Positions 42,055 through 51,220 of a stretch of 64,000 nt of DNA are shown here, in pieces. The notes beneath the pieces were generated by a model. It saw only the letters and a program-made list of their open reading frames with translations. It was not told where the DNA came from and did not search any database. The stretch spans positions 11,775 through 75,774 of the forward strand of contig JAJZVM010000018.1 in the NCBI GenBank assembly GCA_021845645.1, given 5' to 3'. Origin of the DNA: Bacillota bacterium. GTDB taxonomy: Bacteria; Bacillota_E; JAJZYS01; JAJYTV01. The translations under genes and the position numbers were made by a program. Every line of letters begins with the position of its first letter. The first letter of the stretch is position 1.

Positions 42055-43094
42055 GTGGGGCAAGAGACAGCCAAAGTGGGTGGCCGAGTGTTCAAACGCT
42101 GTCTCGGGACGCTACTTCTGCTCGGTGTGGCGCTCGCGGTAGGGCTCGTCGGTGGGTGCTCCGCGCAAACGGCGCCGACGCAACGGCGCAAGGCGGTCTC
42201 GCGATCCCGCCGGCAACGTCAAAGGCGGATGGAGAGCCGATCAGCCTCAAAGCGGTGTCCCTGCCCGCGGCTATCGCCCGCCACCTGCCCAAGGGTCTGC
42301 AGGTCTTCAGCCTCTTCTACTGGAGCCGCGGCGTGCGCTGCCAGGCTTATCTCGACGTTCCCGCAGGCAAGGAGGCGCTCCCTCTGCTGTTGGAGCTCCA
42401 CGGCGGGGAGCTTTGGAATGGCTATCCGCCAGGCTACACGGCCTACGCCGTTGATCCATCCATCGCCGCGGGCATCGCCACCAACCGCGCCATCTCCTTC
42501 CTGCCGAACTACGCCGGGTACGGGCCGAGCCGGGGATCCCCCGGCGATCCGCACCAGAACTATCTCGACGTCGCGAACGGGCTCGCGGCCCTGGGCCGTA
42601 TTTCGGGCCTCCACGTCCTGCCCCGCGCCACCTACCTCTTCGGCCTCTCCATGGGCGGAGACGTCGCCATGATCCTGGCGGCGCACGACCGCAATGTGCG
42701 CGCGGCCGAACTCGTGAGTCCCTATCCGGGGCCCGTGGCGATGATGGAGTGGATGAACGCGCAGGGAGTAGGCTCGCTCACCGCCTTGGACTCACTCGAC
42801 TTGGCAGCCATGGTGGATCATTACGGCGGCGACCTGAACGCCGCGGCATACCGTAATGACTCGTATGTGTACAGTTCGATCCACGTCCCGGTCCTGATCA
42901 TCGGCGGGACGAACGACCCAGGTTTCCCGCCGCCACTTCTGCGGACCATGTACCATGGCCTCAAGCGCTACGACAGCCATGTGACCATCCGGTTCTTCAA
43001 TGGCAGCCACGCCCCGGACTCCACAGCCGTGAACCAGGCGGAAGCCGCCTGGTTCAACGCGCATGGGCTCAAGTTTGCCTGGCCCTGGTCTTGA
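42055..43094 (+). CDS. Alpha/beta-hydrolase lipoprotein with an apparent frameshift
   Basis: The N-terminal part (from a GTG at 42055, 42076 or 42088) encodes a lipoprotein signal, FKRCLGTLLLLGVALAVGLV then GGC. In the region 42165-42185 the reading frame must move by one base to continue into a prolyl-oligopeptidase-like hydrolase: LPLLLELHGGELW, the nucleophile motif FGLSMGGDVAM, the acid in IIGGTNDPGF and the histidine in NGSHAPDS. Both pieces are well formed and family-typical, so either a base is missing (real mutation or sequencing error) or the gene is newly inactivated. The substrate is unknown. Confidence 0.7.
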
Positions 43095-43167
43095 CTCGAG
43101 CCTGGCGCCTACGGACGGCCCATGGCCAGGATGACGACGCATCATGCTCCACAGGGAGGGCGACGGC

Positions 43168-43848
43168 TTGAACCTGCCCAAGGAACCCGCTCTGCCGCCG
43201 AACCTTTTGGCATACGCCGACGCGCTGACCAGTGCCGTCTTTCTCGACGAGATCGCTCCGTCGCCCTGCGACGTGCTGTTCGTCTTCGGCGGCACCCATC
43301 CGGGCCACTGGCAGACCGCCTTGCGGGCGTATCGCAGCGGATACGCCGAGCGGATCGTGGTGACGGGCGGCGTCAAGCCCGGAGTGGAGAGGCACCCGGA
43401 CTGGACCTGGGGTGAGGTGCCCGAGGCCCACGTCATCGTGCGGGAACTCCTGGCAGGCGGTGTGCCGGAAGAAGCCATCGCATGGGAAGATCAGTCCAGG
43501 AACTCACTCGAGAACACGCTCTATGCGCGGAACGTCTTCGACTTCCGTGCGGTGCACCGTCTCATGTTCGTCGGCAAGAGTCTGGGCGCCGGCAGGCAGC
43601 AGGCCACGCTGCTCAAGGTCCTGCCGGCTGGGATCGAGGTTCTGCCCTATACCTTCGACGCGGTGTTCCGAGGTGAACTCGTGAGCAGGCGAAACTGGAC
43701 GGACACCAAGGTGGGCCCAGCGCGGGTTTGGGGCGAGTACCTGCGCATGCGCATCTACGGCGCTCGCGGCGACATCGTGGACAGCGCTCCTAGGTGCGAT
43801 GGCCTGGAGGCGTTCGTTACGCCCTATCTTGGGAGCGTTGCGCCATAG
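43168..43848 (+). CDS. YdcF/DUF218-family protein
   Basis: The 226 residues from TTG 43168 follow GGGAGGG; an upstream in-frame ATG at 43144 lacks a good site. The DUF218 pattern is clear: CDVLFVFGGTHPGHWQTAL, then RIVVTGG, EAHVIVRELLAGGVPEEAI and the diagnostic QSRNSLENTLYARNV. Family members are linked to envelope metabolism (ElyC/SanA types) and bind nucleotide- or SAM-like ligands. No transmembrane helix is present, so it appears to be cytosolic. Confidence 0.83.
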   Translation: MNLPKEPALPPNLLAYADALTSAVFLDEIAPSPCDVLFVFGGTHPGHWQTALRAYRSGYAERIVVTGGVKPGVERHPDWTWGEVPEAHVIVRELLAGGVPEEAIAWEDQSRNSLENTLYARNVFDFRAVHRLMFVGKSLGAGRQQATLLKVLPAGIEVLPYTFDAVFRGELVSRRNWTDTKVGPARVWGEYLRMRIYGARGDIVDSAPRCDGLEAFVTPYLGSVAP

Positions 43849-43980
43849 GCGCGGAGGTGCCGACAACGCTGAAAGCGCCTGGGGCAGCGCTAGCAAAAAG
43901 TCCGCGTTCCTTGCCACGGGAGACCTCTACGGGGCGTCACCTTTGAGGAGGTCCCGAGTCCGAGGCGCACCTGCTGCCAG

Positions 43981-45354
43981 TCAGGGCTCCGCGTCCAGGT
44001 AGTGCGCCGCCACCTGGCGCAGGGCCGCATCCGGCGCCAGGGTGAGATCGATCGGGCAGAGATCCGCATGGAACCAGTCGTCGACGAAACGATGTGCCTG
44101 AAAGCCCTTCATCTGCCCTGCGCGCTCGAGCAGGAAGGCGGCGAAGTCATTCGGCCCACCGCCTGGCGTACCTGCCCAGGCGGAGAGGACGTTTATGGTG
44201 TCAGGGATGCCGATGGTGCGGGCAAGGGCCCAGAGCGCAAGGGGGCCCTTCTCACGCGAGATGGTTTCTAGAGCGGGATGCGAGCCCGCCCCGGCGAGAG
44301 GCGCCTTGGCCGCCTCGGGCTGGCGGCCAAGAGCCGCCATGTGGCTCGCGATGGCGGCGTCGACGGCCGTGGGCTCACCTCGCAGCCCTTCAAGATAGTC
44401 CTGGAGGAAGTGGGCGATGGCCTCGGCAAACCGGTCGGGATCATCCTCGAGAGGGGTCCAGAAGTGGGACACTTCGTGGGCCACTTCGCGGAACGTCCGC
44501 GCGGAGTCTTCCTCGGCTGTCTGGGTGATGATGTCGAAGAGGTTCTGCGAGCCCCAGCCAGGCGGTATGGCGACGAAGGTTGCACGGCCCTCGCCGACTG
44601 GCGGCGCTCCCAGCAGCCGTTCGAGTGCCTCGAGCGCGAAGGCGCCTGCGGCGGCGGCCGACGCGGCCCAGGATTCGCCGCCGGGGAGGTAGTGGACCGA
44701 GACCGGCCCTTCGCGTCGCGCCACGTAGCGTCCGGCGTAGAGATGGATGCCCGGCGTGGCCGCGGTGCCCGTGCTCTCGAAGGTGAAATGGCCATCCGGG
44801 TGCTCCGAGCGTCGGGCGCCCGCCACAAAACAGTTCCAGTCGGCGGGACAGCGCACTCTGAGCGCGAACGTCGCCCGCGACCAGGTCCCCGTGAAGCCCT
44901 GCCAGGACAGGGGGCCAGGCACCGGATACCACAAGACCTCCGGCCGCAGGACGGCCACATCGCGCTGGACGGAGTCGTGCATGTAGGGCCCGAGTTCGCG
45001 GTAGCCGACCAGGGTACCGCCGTAGTGGAGGGTGAGCGTGGTCTCCGTTCCGGGCTCGACAGCCTTCTCGAGCGTGACCGTCACGCGATTGACGAAGAGC
45101 GCGTCCGTCCAGTCGAGCGGAATCCTGCGCTGGGCCTGCCGCAGCGCGAGGGGTACGCCGGACGTCTCGGCGGACGTGACCTCGAGCAGGCGGTAGAGCA
45201 GGAGCCGCACCTGGCGCACGGGCCTTGCGCCCTCGTTGCGCAGGCGCAGCGTGCCCACAAGGTCGACGCTTCCGGGAGCGTCCGCGATCGGGCTCTCGGG
45301 CGGCACCGGCGAGAGGGTCAGGCTGAGGTCGTAGTGAACTACACGCATGGACAA
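43981..45354 (-). CDS. M1-like (gluzincin) metallopeptidase homologue
   Basis: The 457 residues form an N-terminal beta-sandwich like M1 aminopeptidases and a helical catalytic domain with the zinc motif HEVSH (His293, Glu294, His297). A likely third ligand Glu311 lies in DRFAEAIAHFLQDYL, only 13 residues after the second histidine instead of the usual 18. The GAMEN exopeptidase motif is replaced by GWGSQNLF. TTG 45354 with GAGGTG upstream is the best start. It has no signal peptide. It may be a divergent peptidase with different specificity. Confidence 0.72.
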   Translation of the reverse strand: MSMRVVHYDLSLTLSPVPPESPIADAPGSVDLVGTLRLRNEGARPVRQVRLLLYRLLEVTSAETSGVPLALRQAQRRIPLDWTDALFVNRVTVTLEKAVEPGTETTLTLHYGGTLVGYRELGPYMHDSVQRDVAVLRPEVLWYPVPGPLSWQGFTGTWSRATFALRVRCPADWNCFVAGARRSEHPDGHFTFESTGTAATPGIHLYAGRYVARREGPVSVHYLPGGESWAASAAAAGAFALEALERLLGAPPVGEGRATFVAIPPGWGSQNLFDIITQTAEEDSARTFREVAHEVSHFWTPLEDDPDRFAEAIAHFLQDYLEGLRGEPTAVDAAIASHMAALGRQPEAAKAPLAGAGSHPALETISREKGPLALWALARTIGIPDTINVLSAWAGTPGGGPNDFAAFLLERAGQMKGFQAHRFVDDWFHADLCPIDLTLAPDAALRQVAAHYLDAEP

Positions 45355-45525
45355 GCACGGTCACCTCGTGGGCCGTTCTTTCGCGATCGGTGCGTCCGCC
45401 ACCTTGTCAGCCGCTGGAAGATGCCCTGAGGTGGCGAAGGATGTGGGGCGGCGATCGCAGTGCCCGTGCGGCTGTCGAGCGGGAAGGTACCGGAATGGAA
45501 CCGAAACTGCAGGGAGGGATCCCGT

Positions 45526-46080
45526 GTGCAAGCGGCATTGCTCGCGATCGATGCCCAGCAGGAATACTTCGCTCCCGTAGGCGGCCTCGTGGTCGAGGGC
45601 GGGCCCGAGGCGCTCTCGAAGATCAAGCAGCTGCTCGCCGCGTTTCGCGCCGCGGGGCGTCCTGTCGTGCACGTCGTGCACGAGGCGCTGGATCCGGACT
45701 CCTCGGACTTCCGCGCCGGGTCGGAAGGTGCGCGCATGCATCCGGAGCTGCAGACGCTGGCAGGTGAGCCTGTCGTGAAGAAGCACTTCCCCGGCGCCTT
45801 TAGTCAGACACCGCTCGAGGCGTACCTGCGGCGCGCCGGTGTCGACACCGTCGTGATCACAGGCTTCCAAACGCAGCACTGCTGCGACACGACCGCCAGG
45901 CAGGCCAGGGAGCGCGGTTTCAAGGTGCTCTTCACCTCGGACGCGACCGCCACACGGAACCTGCTCCTGCGCGGGGAGGTCGTGGCGGCCGAGGACATCC
46001 AGCGGGCGACGCTCGCCGCCATGACCGGCTTCGCCGAGATCGTGACCGCCGCCGAGGCGGCGGGGGCCGTCGGCGCCTGA
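45526..46080 (+). CDS. Isochorismatase-family cysteine hydrolase
   Basis: This protein of 184 residues has the triad regions of the family: the aspartate in LLAIDAQQEYF, the lysine in VVKKHFPGAF and the nucleophile cysteine in TQHCCDTTARQARERGF. Such proteins hydrolyse amides (nicotinamidase, ureidoacrylate hydrolase, N-carbamoylsarcosine amidase) or isochorismate. AGGGAGGGA precedes the GTG start. It is divergent from the M1-like gene and followed by a perfect hairpin. Confidence 0.88.
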   Translation: MQAALLAIDAQQEYFAPVGGLVVEGGPEALSKIKQLLAAFRAAGRPVVHVVHEALDPDSSDFRAGSEGARMHPELQTLAGEPVVKKHFPGAFSQTPLEAYLRRAGVDTVVITGFQTQHCCDTTARQARERGFKVLFTSDATATRNLLLRGEVVAAEDIQRATLAAMTGFAEIVTAAEAAGAVGA

Positions 46081-46107
46081 GAGCGGCCAGGGAGATGGGG
46101 AAATAGG

Positions 46108-46138
46108 CTTAGGGCGCGGCCGACGGTCGCGCCCTAAG
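46108..46138. terminator. Bidirectional hairpin terminator
   Basis: CTTAGGGCGCG (46108-46118) pairs exactly with CGCGCCCTAAG (46128-46138). It stands between the convergent isochorismatase and acetamidase genes. Confidence 0.7.
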
Positions 46139-46165
46139 GCATATTGCGCGGTGCGGTCGGGACTC

Positions 46166-47092
46166 TCAGGCGCCGCCCAGGAGGATGTCGAGGTCGAGAT
46201 GCATCGAGACGACCCAGTGCGGCTGGTCGACGATCTCCGAGATCTTGAGGTCCCCCGCGACGGAGGCGAGCAGATAGGCGTCAAGTGGCTCGAGCCCCGT
46301 GCGGCGGCCGATCTCCTCAATCATACCTTGCGTCGCGTCGCGCGCCGCCTGGTAGAGGTCGGGTCCGATGCCGGTCGTGGCGATGGCGTGGCCGGAGCGC
46401 AGCGACATGGGGTGGGTCTCGAGCATCGGGTATCTGAGCCCACGCTGCTTTTGGAGATGGACCCTCATGGTCACCTCGGAACTCGTCTCGATGGCCGTGC
46501 CGCAGACCTCGCCGTCGCCCTGGGCGGCGTGCGTGTCCCCCAGTGACAGCAGGGCGCCTTCGACGGCTACCGGCAGGTAGAGCGTCGCGCCCGGCGTCAC
46601 GTGCCGGATGTCCATGTTGCCGCCCTGTGGCCCGGGCGGGACGATGGGGTGGTCGCCGGCCTCGGCCGGCGCCAGGCCGAGCGTACCGATGAACGGCACC
46701 ACCGGGATCCTGAGACCCGGCAGCATCTCGGCCCGTCGCTCCCCGACCTGTGAGATTCTGAGGTGCGGCTGCCGGTAGACGTCGGCGAGCAGGCCGAACC
46801 CGGGGATGTTCGCGGTCCAGCCCCAGTTGTCGAGATCGATGGACAGGATCTCGACGACGAGGGCGTCGCCTGGTTCCGCACCACGGACATAGACGGGCCC
46901 CGTAACGGGATTCACGCGGGAGAAGTCCAGCGACGCGACCGCCGCCACGGTCGCGTCGCGGTCGAACTGTCCGCCGGACGCGTTCGCCACCTCCAGGCGC
47001 ACGGTGGCGCCGGGGTCCACGACGACGGCCGGCACCTGGTTCCGGTTCCAGGTTAAGTGGGCCGTGCTCCTGGGCAGATGGAACGATGGCAT
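46166..47092 (-). CDS. Acetamidase/formamidase-family protein
   Basis: The 308 residues from ATG 47092 follow GAGGGGGGTGG. Family hallmarks are the N-terminal HLTWNRNQVPAVVVDPGATV, the GPVYVRGAEPGDALVVEIL segment, GWTANIPGFGLL, DIRHVTPGATLYLPV, GDTHAAQGDGEVCGTAIET and the C-terminal SLRSGHAIATTG/DLKISEIVD elements. It is predicted to release ammonia from short amides such as acetamide or formamide. The adjoining isochorismatase-type hydrolase on the opposite strand and the two nitrilases give this stretch several amide-cleaving enzymes. Confidence 0.9.
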   Translation of the reverse strand: MPSFHLPRSTAHLTWNRNQVPAVVVDPGATVRLEVANASGGQFDRDATVAAVASLDFSRVNPVTGPVYVRGAEPGDALVVEILSIDLDNWGWTANIPGFGLLADVYRQPHLRISQVGERRAEMLPGLRIPVVPFIGTLGLAPAEAGDHPIVPPGPQGGNMDIRHVTPGATLYLPVAVEGALLSLGDTHAAQGDGEVCGTAIETSSEVTMRVHLQKQRGLRYPMLETHPMSLRSGHAIATTGIGPDLYQAARDATQGMIEEIGRRTGLEPLDAYLLASVAGDLKISEIVDQPHWVVSMHLDLDILLGGA

Positions 47093-47356
47093 CGGGCCAC
47101 CCCCCTCGGGCAGATCTCGAGCCGTATTCTTCGGAAGGGGCGCGATTCCCCTGTCGCAGCTCAGAAATGACGAAGCGGCGGCGAGGTACAGATAGATGCC
47201 GCGCCAGTCCAAGTGCACCCGGAGACCAACACCGTACGGGCCTCGAGACCTAGGGCCGTTCGGTCCTACTTTGATCCGGCAAGCCCTGGCCGCGAGGGAT
47301 CCAGCCGGCAACCGCAAAGTTGCAGGCAGAGGACGGCCGACGGGAGGCGTCGCGGC

Positions 47357-48445
47357 GTGGACTTCGCCTTTCATGGGACGGCGTGGGACCTTTGCATGGT
47401 GCACTTCGACGACGCACTCGCCGCGGCGCTCGAAGCCGCCGGACATCGGCGTGTGCTGCTGTCGAGCCACGGGGCTCGTCTCGTCCTGGCCCATGTCGAC
47501 CCGGTGGACCCCAGGCCCTACCATCGGCCGGACGGCAGCGTGGTCGTGGTCGCATTGTTGCGCGAGCCGCGCGTGCCCGAGGATCCCGACGCCTTCGCGC
47601 GGGGCTGGCTGATGCGGTCGCTAGCCAACCTGGCCATGGTCGTGTCCGGTCCCGAGGACGCGCCAGAGATCTGCCTGCGCTCCCCCGACAGGCCCGTCGA
47701 ACACTTGTCGGCGCCTGCCTGGAGCCCGCGCCTCTTCGCGCAGATCGTCGACCGTCTGCGCCTCCTGGACGTCCATCTCGTGCTCGACAACATTTTCGAC
47801 CGCGATCTTGAACCAGAACTCCTGCAGGGCGGAGAGGCCTTGCCCGCGATGCGCCGCGTCGCCCGGGCGCTGGCGGCGAGCGGAGCGTTATCGCTCGGCC
47901 CGCCTGCGGGCGAGTTCCTCTCGCACCAGGACCGCCGGCATGTGGAGCGCCTGTACCAGGGCAGCCGGATGTCGTTTGGCAACCTGAGCCTGCGCCATGA
48001 CCTCCATCGCTTCTGGATGTCGACGAGCGGCGTGGACTGGGAGCACATGGAGGTCGTGGGGCGCGACGTGCAGCTCGTCAAGGGCTACGACGCCCCGAGC
48101 CGCGCGCTCCTCGTCTCGGTGCCGCCCGGTGTCCGACCGCACCGCGTGTCCGCCGACGCCTTGACGCACCATCTGGTCTATCGCGCGCATCCGGGGATCG
48201 GCGCGGTCGTCCATCTGCATGCCTGGCTCGAGGGAGTCCAGGCCTTGGTGCCCGACTACGCGCGCGGCAGTCTTGAGCGCGCGCAGGCCGTCGCGCAGTT
48301 CGTCGCGGCGGCGGAGGATCCCGTGCACGCCGTCGTCGGCATCGATCGCCATGGGCTGATCGCAACCGGCGAAAATCTGGACGAGATCGTGGAGCGCCTT
48401 TCCGCTGCGGGCATCGTGCCCGTACCGGCCGAAGGCGCCTGCTAG
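47357..48445 (+). CDS. Class II aldolase/adducin-domain protein with an N-terminal extra domain
   Basis: The 362 residues start at GTG 47357 with GGGAGGC upstream. Residues about 185-355 are a class II aldolase-like domain: YQGSRMSFGNLSLR, FWMSTSGVDW and HHLVYRAHPGIGAVVHLHAW with the metal histidines. Residues 1-180 (HFDDALAAALEAAGHRRVLL, VVVVALLREPRVPEDPDAF, LLDVHLVLDNIFDRDLEPE) form a separate alpha/beta domain that I do not recognise. The last codons overlap the stop of the convergent MFS gene through a shared CTAG. Aldolase substrate unknown. Confidence 0.75.
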   Translation: MDFAFHGTAWDLCMVHFDDALAAALEAAGHRRVLLSSHGARLVLAHVDPVDPRPYHRPDGSVVVVALLREPRVPEDPDAFARGWLMRSLANLAMVVSGPEDAPEICLRSPDRPVEHLSAPAWSPRLFAQIVDRLRLLDVHLVLDNIFDRDLEPELLQGGEALPAMRRVARALAASGALSLGPPAGEFLSHQDRRHVERLYQGSRMSFGNLSLRHDLHRFWMSTSGVDWEHMEVVGRDVQLVKGYDAPSRALLVSVPPGVRPHRVSADALTHHLVYRAHPGIGAVVHLHAWLEGVQALVPDYARGSLERAQAVAQFVAAAEDPVHAVVGIDRHGLIATGENLDEIVERLSAAGIVPVPAEGAC

Positions 48446-49641
48446 GCCGTTTCGGCTCTCGACCGCGAGACGGCAGGCAGCGCGAGCATCAGGAGCAGCG
48501 CCGCCGCGAGCGCCACGAGGGCGGCGTAGCCGTACGCGTAGGCGGCGCCAAGGGCGTAGAGCAGTCCCAGGGCCAGGTTGGCCACGAAAAGGCCCGCGGC
48601 CCGCGCGGCGGAAAGTGCGCCGAAGCCCTTCCCGGCGGCCCCTTGCGGGCCCAGCATGGCGATCAGGGAGGGCTCCAGCGTCTCCACGACGGCGAGCGCG
48701 AAGCCGATAAGGACGATGCCGAGGAAGAGCGACGGCAGTCCAAGGCGCAGGCCGTAGGCCGCCGCGATCAGGGCGGACCCCAGACCGGCCGCCAGGTAGC
48801 CGTAGAGCGAGAGGTTGCGGTAGCGGACCGCGAGCGTGCGTCCCAGCCTGCCGCCGATCAGGTAGCCCGTGAGGGCGGAGACGGCCTGCAGGACCAGAAA
48901 GGCGGCGATGCCGGCCAGCGGGGAGTGTGCGCCCTGCGCGACGGTCAGGACCGGGAAGCCGACGCTGTAGGAGCTGAAACCGTAGAGCGCCGCCGCCACG
49001 AGGAGTGGGCGCAGGCCGACGGCTGGACGTCTCGATGCCCCTTCCACCTGCGGCTCCGGCTGTGCCTCCGACACCCGGCGGGTGCGGCTGAGGGCGATCG
49101 TGGAGGCGACAAGCGGCAGGATCGTCGCGAGGAAGACCCAGCGCCATGCCAGGTGGCCGAGTACGGCGAGCAGCACGTAGGCGGCGGCGAGCATCGCGCC
49201 ACCGATGTCGAGCGCGTGCAAAAAGCCGAACGCGCTGCCGTGCTCGGGCTCGTCGACGATGCGCGCCAGCATCACGCGGCGGGAGGGCGTGCGCAGGTTG
49301 CGGGCCCACCAGCCCAGCGTCAGGAGCGCGACGGCCGGGGCCGCGGCCGGCACGATAGCCGAAAACGACAAAAACGGGATGAAGGCGTTGCCCCAGAGGG
49401 CGAGCCGGCGATGGCCCAAGCGGTCCCCGAGCCGCCCGCCGAGGTAGGCCACGAGGGCGCCGCCGCCGTAGCTGAGGGCTGTGGCGAGGCCGAAGAGCCA
49501 GACCGGCGCGTGGAGGTAGAGCACGAGGAAGAGGGGGAAGCCGGCCAGGACCGCCTGGTAGCCGAGGTCCGCGAAGAAGGCCGAGAACGCTATGGCGAGC
49601 ACGTCCGGCGTACGCCAGGCCGGACCGCCTGAAGAGGTCAC
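48442..49641 (-). CDS. MFS transporter
   Basis: This carrier has about 399 residues and 12 helices. Typical motifs include YLGGRLGDRLGHRRLALWG between helices 2 and 3, the WWARNLRTPSRRVMLARIVD loop, and a pseudo-repeat in the second half (LIGGRLGRTLAVRYRNL). GTG 49641 is preferred with GAGAGG upstream; GTG 49650 and ATG 49698 are alternatives. Substrate not recognisable. It converges on and overlaps the aldolase-domain gene by four bases. Confidence 0.82.
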   Translation of the reverse strand: MTSSGGPAWRTPDVLAIAFSAFFADLGYQAVLAGFPLFLVLYLHAPVWLFGLATALSYGGGALVAYLGGRLGDRLGHRRLALWGNAFIPFLSFSAIVPAAAPAVALLTLGWWARNLRTPSRRVMLARIVDEPEHGSAFGFLHALDIGGAMLAAAYVLLAVLGHLAWRWVFLATILPLVASTIALSRTRRVSEAQPEPQVEGASRRPAVGLRPLLVAAALYGFSSYSVGFPVLTVAQGAHSPLAGIAAFLVLQAVSALTGYLIGGRLGRTLAVRYRNLSLYGYLAAGLGSALIAAAYGLRLGLPSLFLGIVLIGFALAVVETLEPSLIAMLGPQGAAGKGFGALSAARAAGLFVANLALGLLYALGAAYAYGYAALVALAAALLLMLALPAVSRSRAETA

Positions 49642-49884
49642 CGCACGCACCCTCTCTCCGGGGAGGTGAATCAGCGTTCTCTTTCGACGGGTCGCCATCC
49701 TCCAGGTCCCGGCCGGGGTGGTCCAACCCAAGCCGCACGCCGGACGCAGGGCGCCGCGTCCCGCCGGCATCGGCAGATGCACCGCGAGGACGCCCGCATG
49801 TGGCCGCCAGCCAGGGGCCGCTCGGCGGCTTTCCCTGCCGAACGGCTCCGCTATACTCGGCGGTGGCCTTGAACGACAGCTAGG

Positions 49885-51174
49885 ATGTGGACAACGACGA
49901 TGGTCGACATGGTATCGATGGACCAGGCGATGCAGCTCATCGAGAGCGGCATGCGGGTCTACGTGCAGGGGACGGCGGCGACCCCCCTCAGCCTGCTCCA
50001 GGCGTTCACGCGCCGCGGTCCGCAGCTCTCGGACGTGACGCTCGTGCACATGCACCTCGAGGGCCCGGCGCCATGGGTGACAGGGGACTGTCTCGGACAT
50101 GTGCACGACGTCTCGCTCTTCGTCGGCCCGAACCTGCGCGCGGCCATGCGCGACGGCACCGCCTCGTACATCCCGCTCTTCCTCTCCGATGTGCCCTGGT
50201 ATCTTTCCCAGCCCGAGACGCGGCCGCACGTGGCCCTGATCAACGTGAGCCCGCCGGACCGGCACGGTTTCGTCAGCCTCGGCCCGTCGATCGACGCCAG
50301 CCTCACCGCGATCGAGCAGGCCGACGTCGTCATCGCGCAGGTGAACCCGCAGGTGCCGCGCGTCCTGGGCGATGCGTGCATCCCCATGGACCGCATCACG
50401 GTCGGCGTGGCGGTCGACGAGCCGCTCTCGGTGCTGCCCGAGCGCCCCGTGGACCAGGCGGTGGTGGCGATCGGGCGCCTTGTCGCGGAGCTCGTGCCGG
50501 ACCGCGCCTGTCTGCAGATCGGCATCGGGCGGGTCCCGGACGCTGTCCTTTCGTCGCTCCAGGACCACCGCGATCTTGGCGTGCACAGCGAGATGATGTC
50601 GGATGGCGTGCGCCGCCTGGCCAAGAAGGGCGTCATCACGGGGCGCTACAAGGTCACGGACCCCGGCAAGATCGTGGCGAGCTTCGCGCTCGGCAGCCGG
50701 GAACTCTACGACTTCGTGGCCGACAACCCGGTGATCTCGCTGCACGGCGTCGACTACACGAACGACACGGCGGTGATCCGCCAGAACCCGCGCATGGTCT
50801 CGGTGAACTCGGCGGTCGAGGTGGACATCACGGGTCAGGTGGCCGCAGAGGCGATCGGTCCGTACGTCGTCTCGGGCGTCGGCGGTCAGATGGACTTCGT
50901 GCGCGGCGCCAGCCTGTCCCCGGGAGGACGCTCGATCATCGCCCTGCCGGCCAGGACCGGGAGGGGCGAGTCGCGCATCGTCGCGGCGCTGCGCCGCGGG
51001 GCGGCTGTGACGACGACGCGCAACCACGTCCAGTACGTCGTGACGGAGTACGGCGTCGCGGAACTCAAGGGCGCGACGATCGAGGAGCGGGCCAGGCGGA
51101 TGATCGCGATCGCCCATCCCGAGGATCGTGAACGGCTCTGGCGCGAGGCCAGGGACCTCGTTCCCGGACTCTAG
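49885..51174 (+). CDS. Acetyl-CoA hydrolase/4-hydroxybutyrate CoA-transferase family protein
   Basis: This family I-like CoA-transferase has 429 residues. The catalytic glutamate lies in LGVHSEMMSDGVRRLAKKG, and GVGGQMDFVRGASLSPGG and YVVTEYGVAELKGATIEERA are characteristic of the acetyl-CoA hydrolase/transferase family. It would move CoA between acetyl-CoA and a carboxylic acid such as 4-hydroxybutyrate, or hydrolyse acyl-CoA. Several in-frame ATG codons follow (49900 onwards); 49885 is the longest. An SDR gene starts 46 bases downstream in the same direction. Confidence 0.88.
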   Translation: MWTTTMVDMVSMDQAMQLIESGMRVYVQGTAATPLSLLQAFTRRGPQLSDVTLVHMHLEGPAPWVTGDCLGHVHDVSLFVGPNLRAAMRDGTASYIPLFLSDVPWYLSQPETRPHVALINVSPPDRHGFVSLGPSIDASLTAIEQADVVIAQVNPQVPRVLGDACIPMDRITVGVAVDEPLSVLPERPVDQAVVAIGRLVAELVPDRACLQIGIGRVPDAVLSSLQDHRDLGVHSEMMSDGVRRLAKKGVITGRYKVTDPGKIVASFALGSRELYDFVADNPVISLHGVDYTNDTAVIRQNPRMVSVNSAVEVDITGQVAAEAIGPYVVSGVGGQMDFVRGASLSPGGRSIIALPARTGRGESRIVAALRRGAAVTTTRNHVQYVVTEYGVAELKGATIEERARRMIAIAHPEDRERLWREARDLVPGL

Positions 51175-51220
51175 CCGGCAGGGAACCCCAGGCAGACCGC
51201 GGAAGGTCTCCGCCGGGGGG

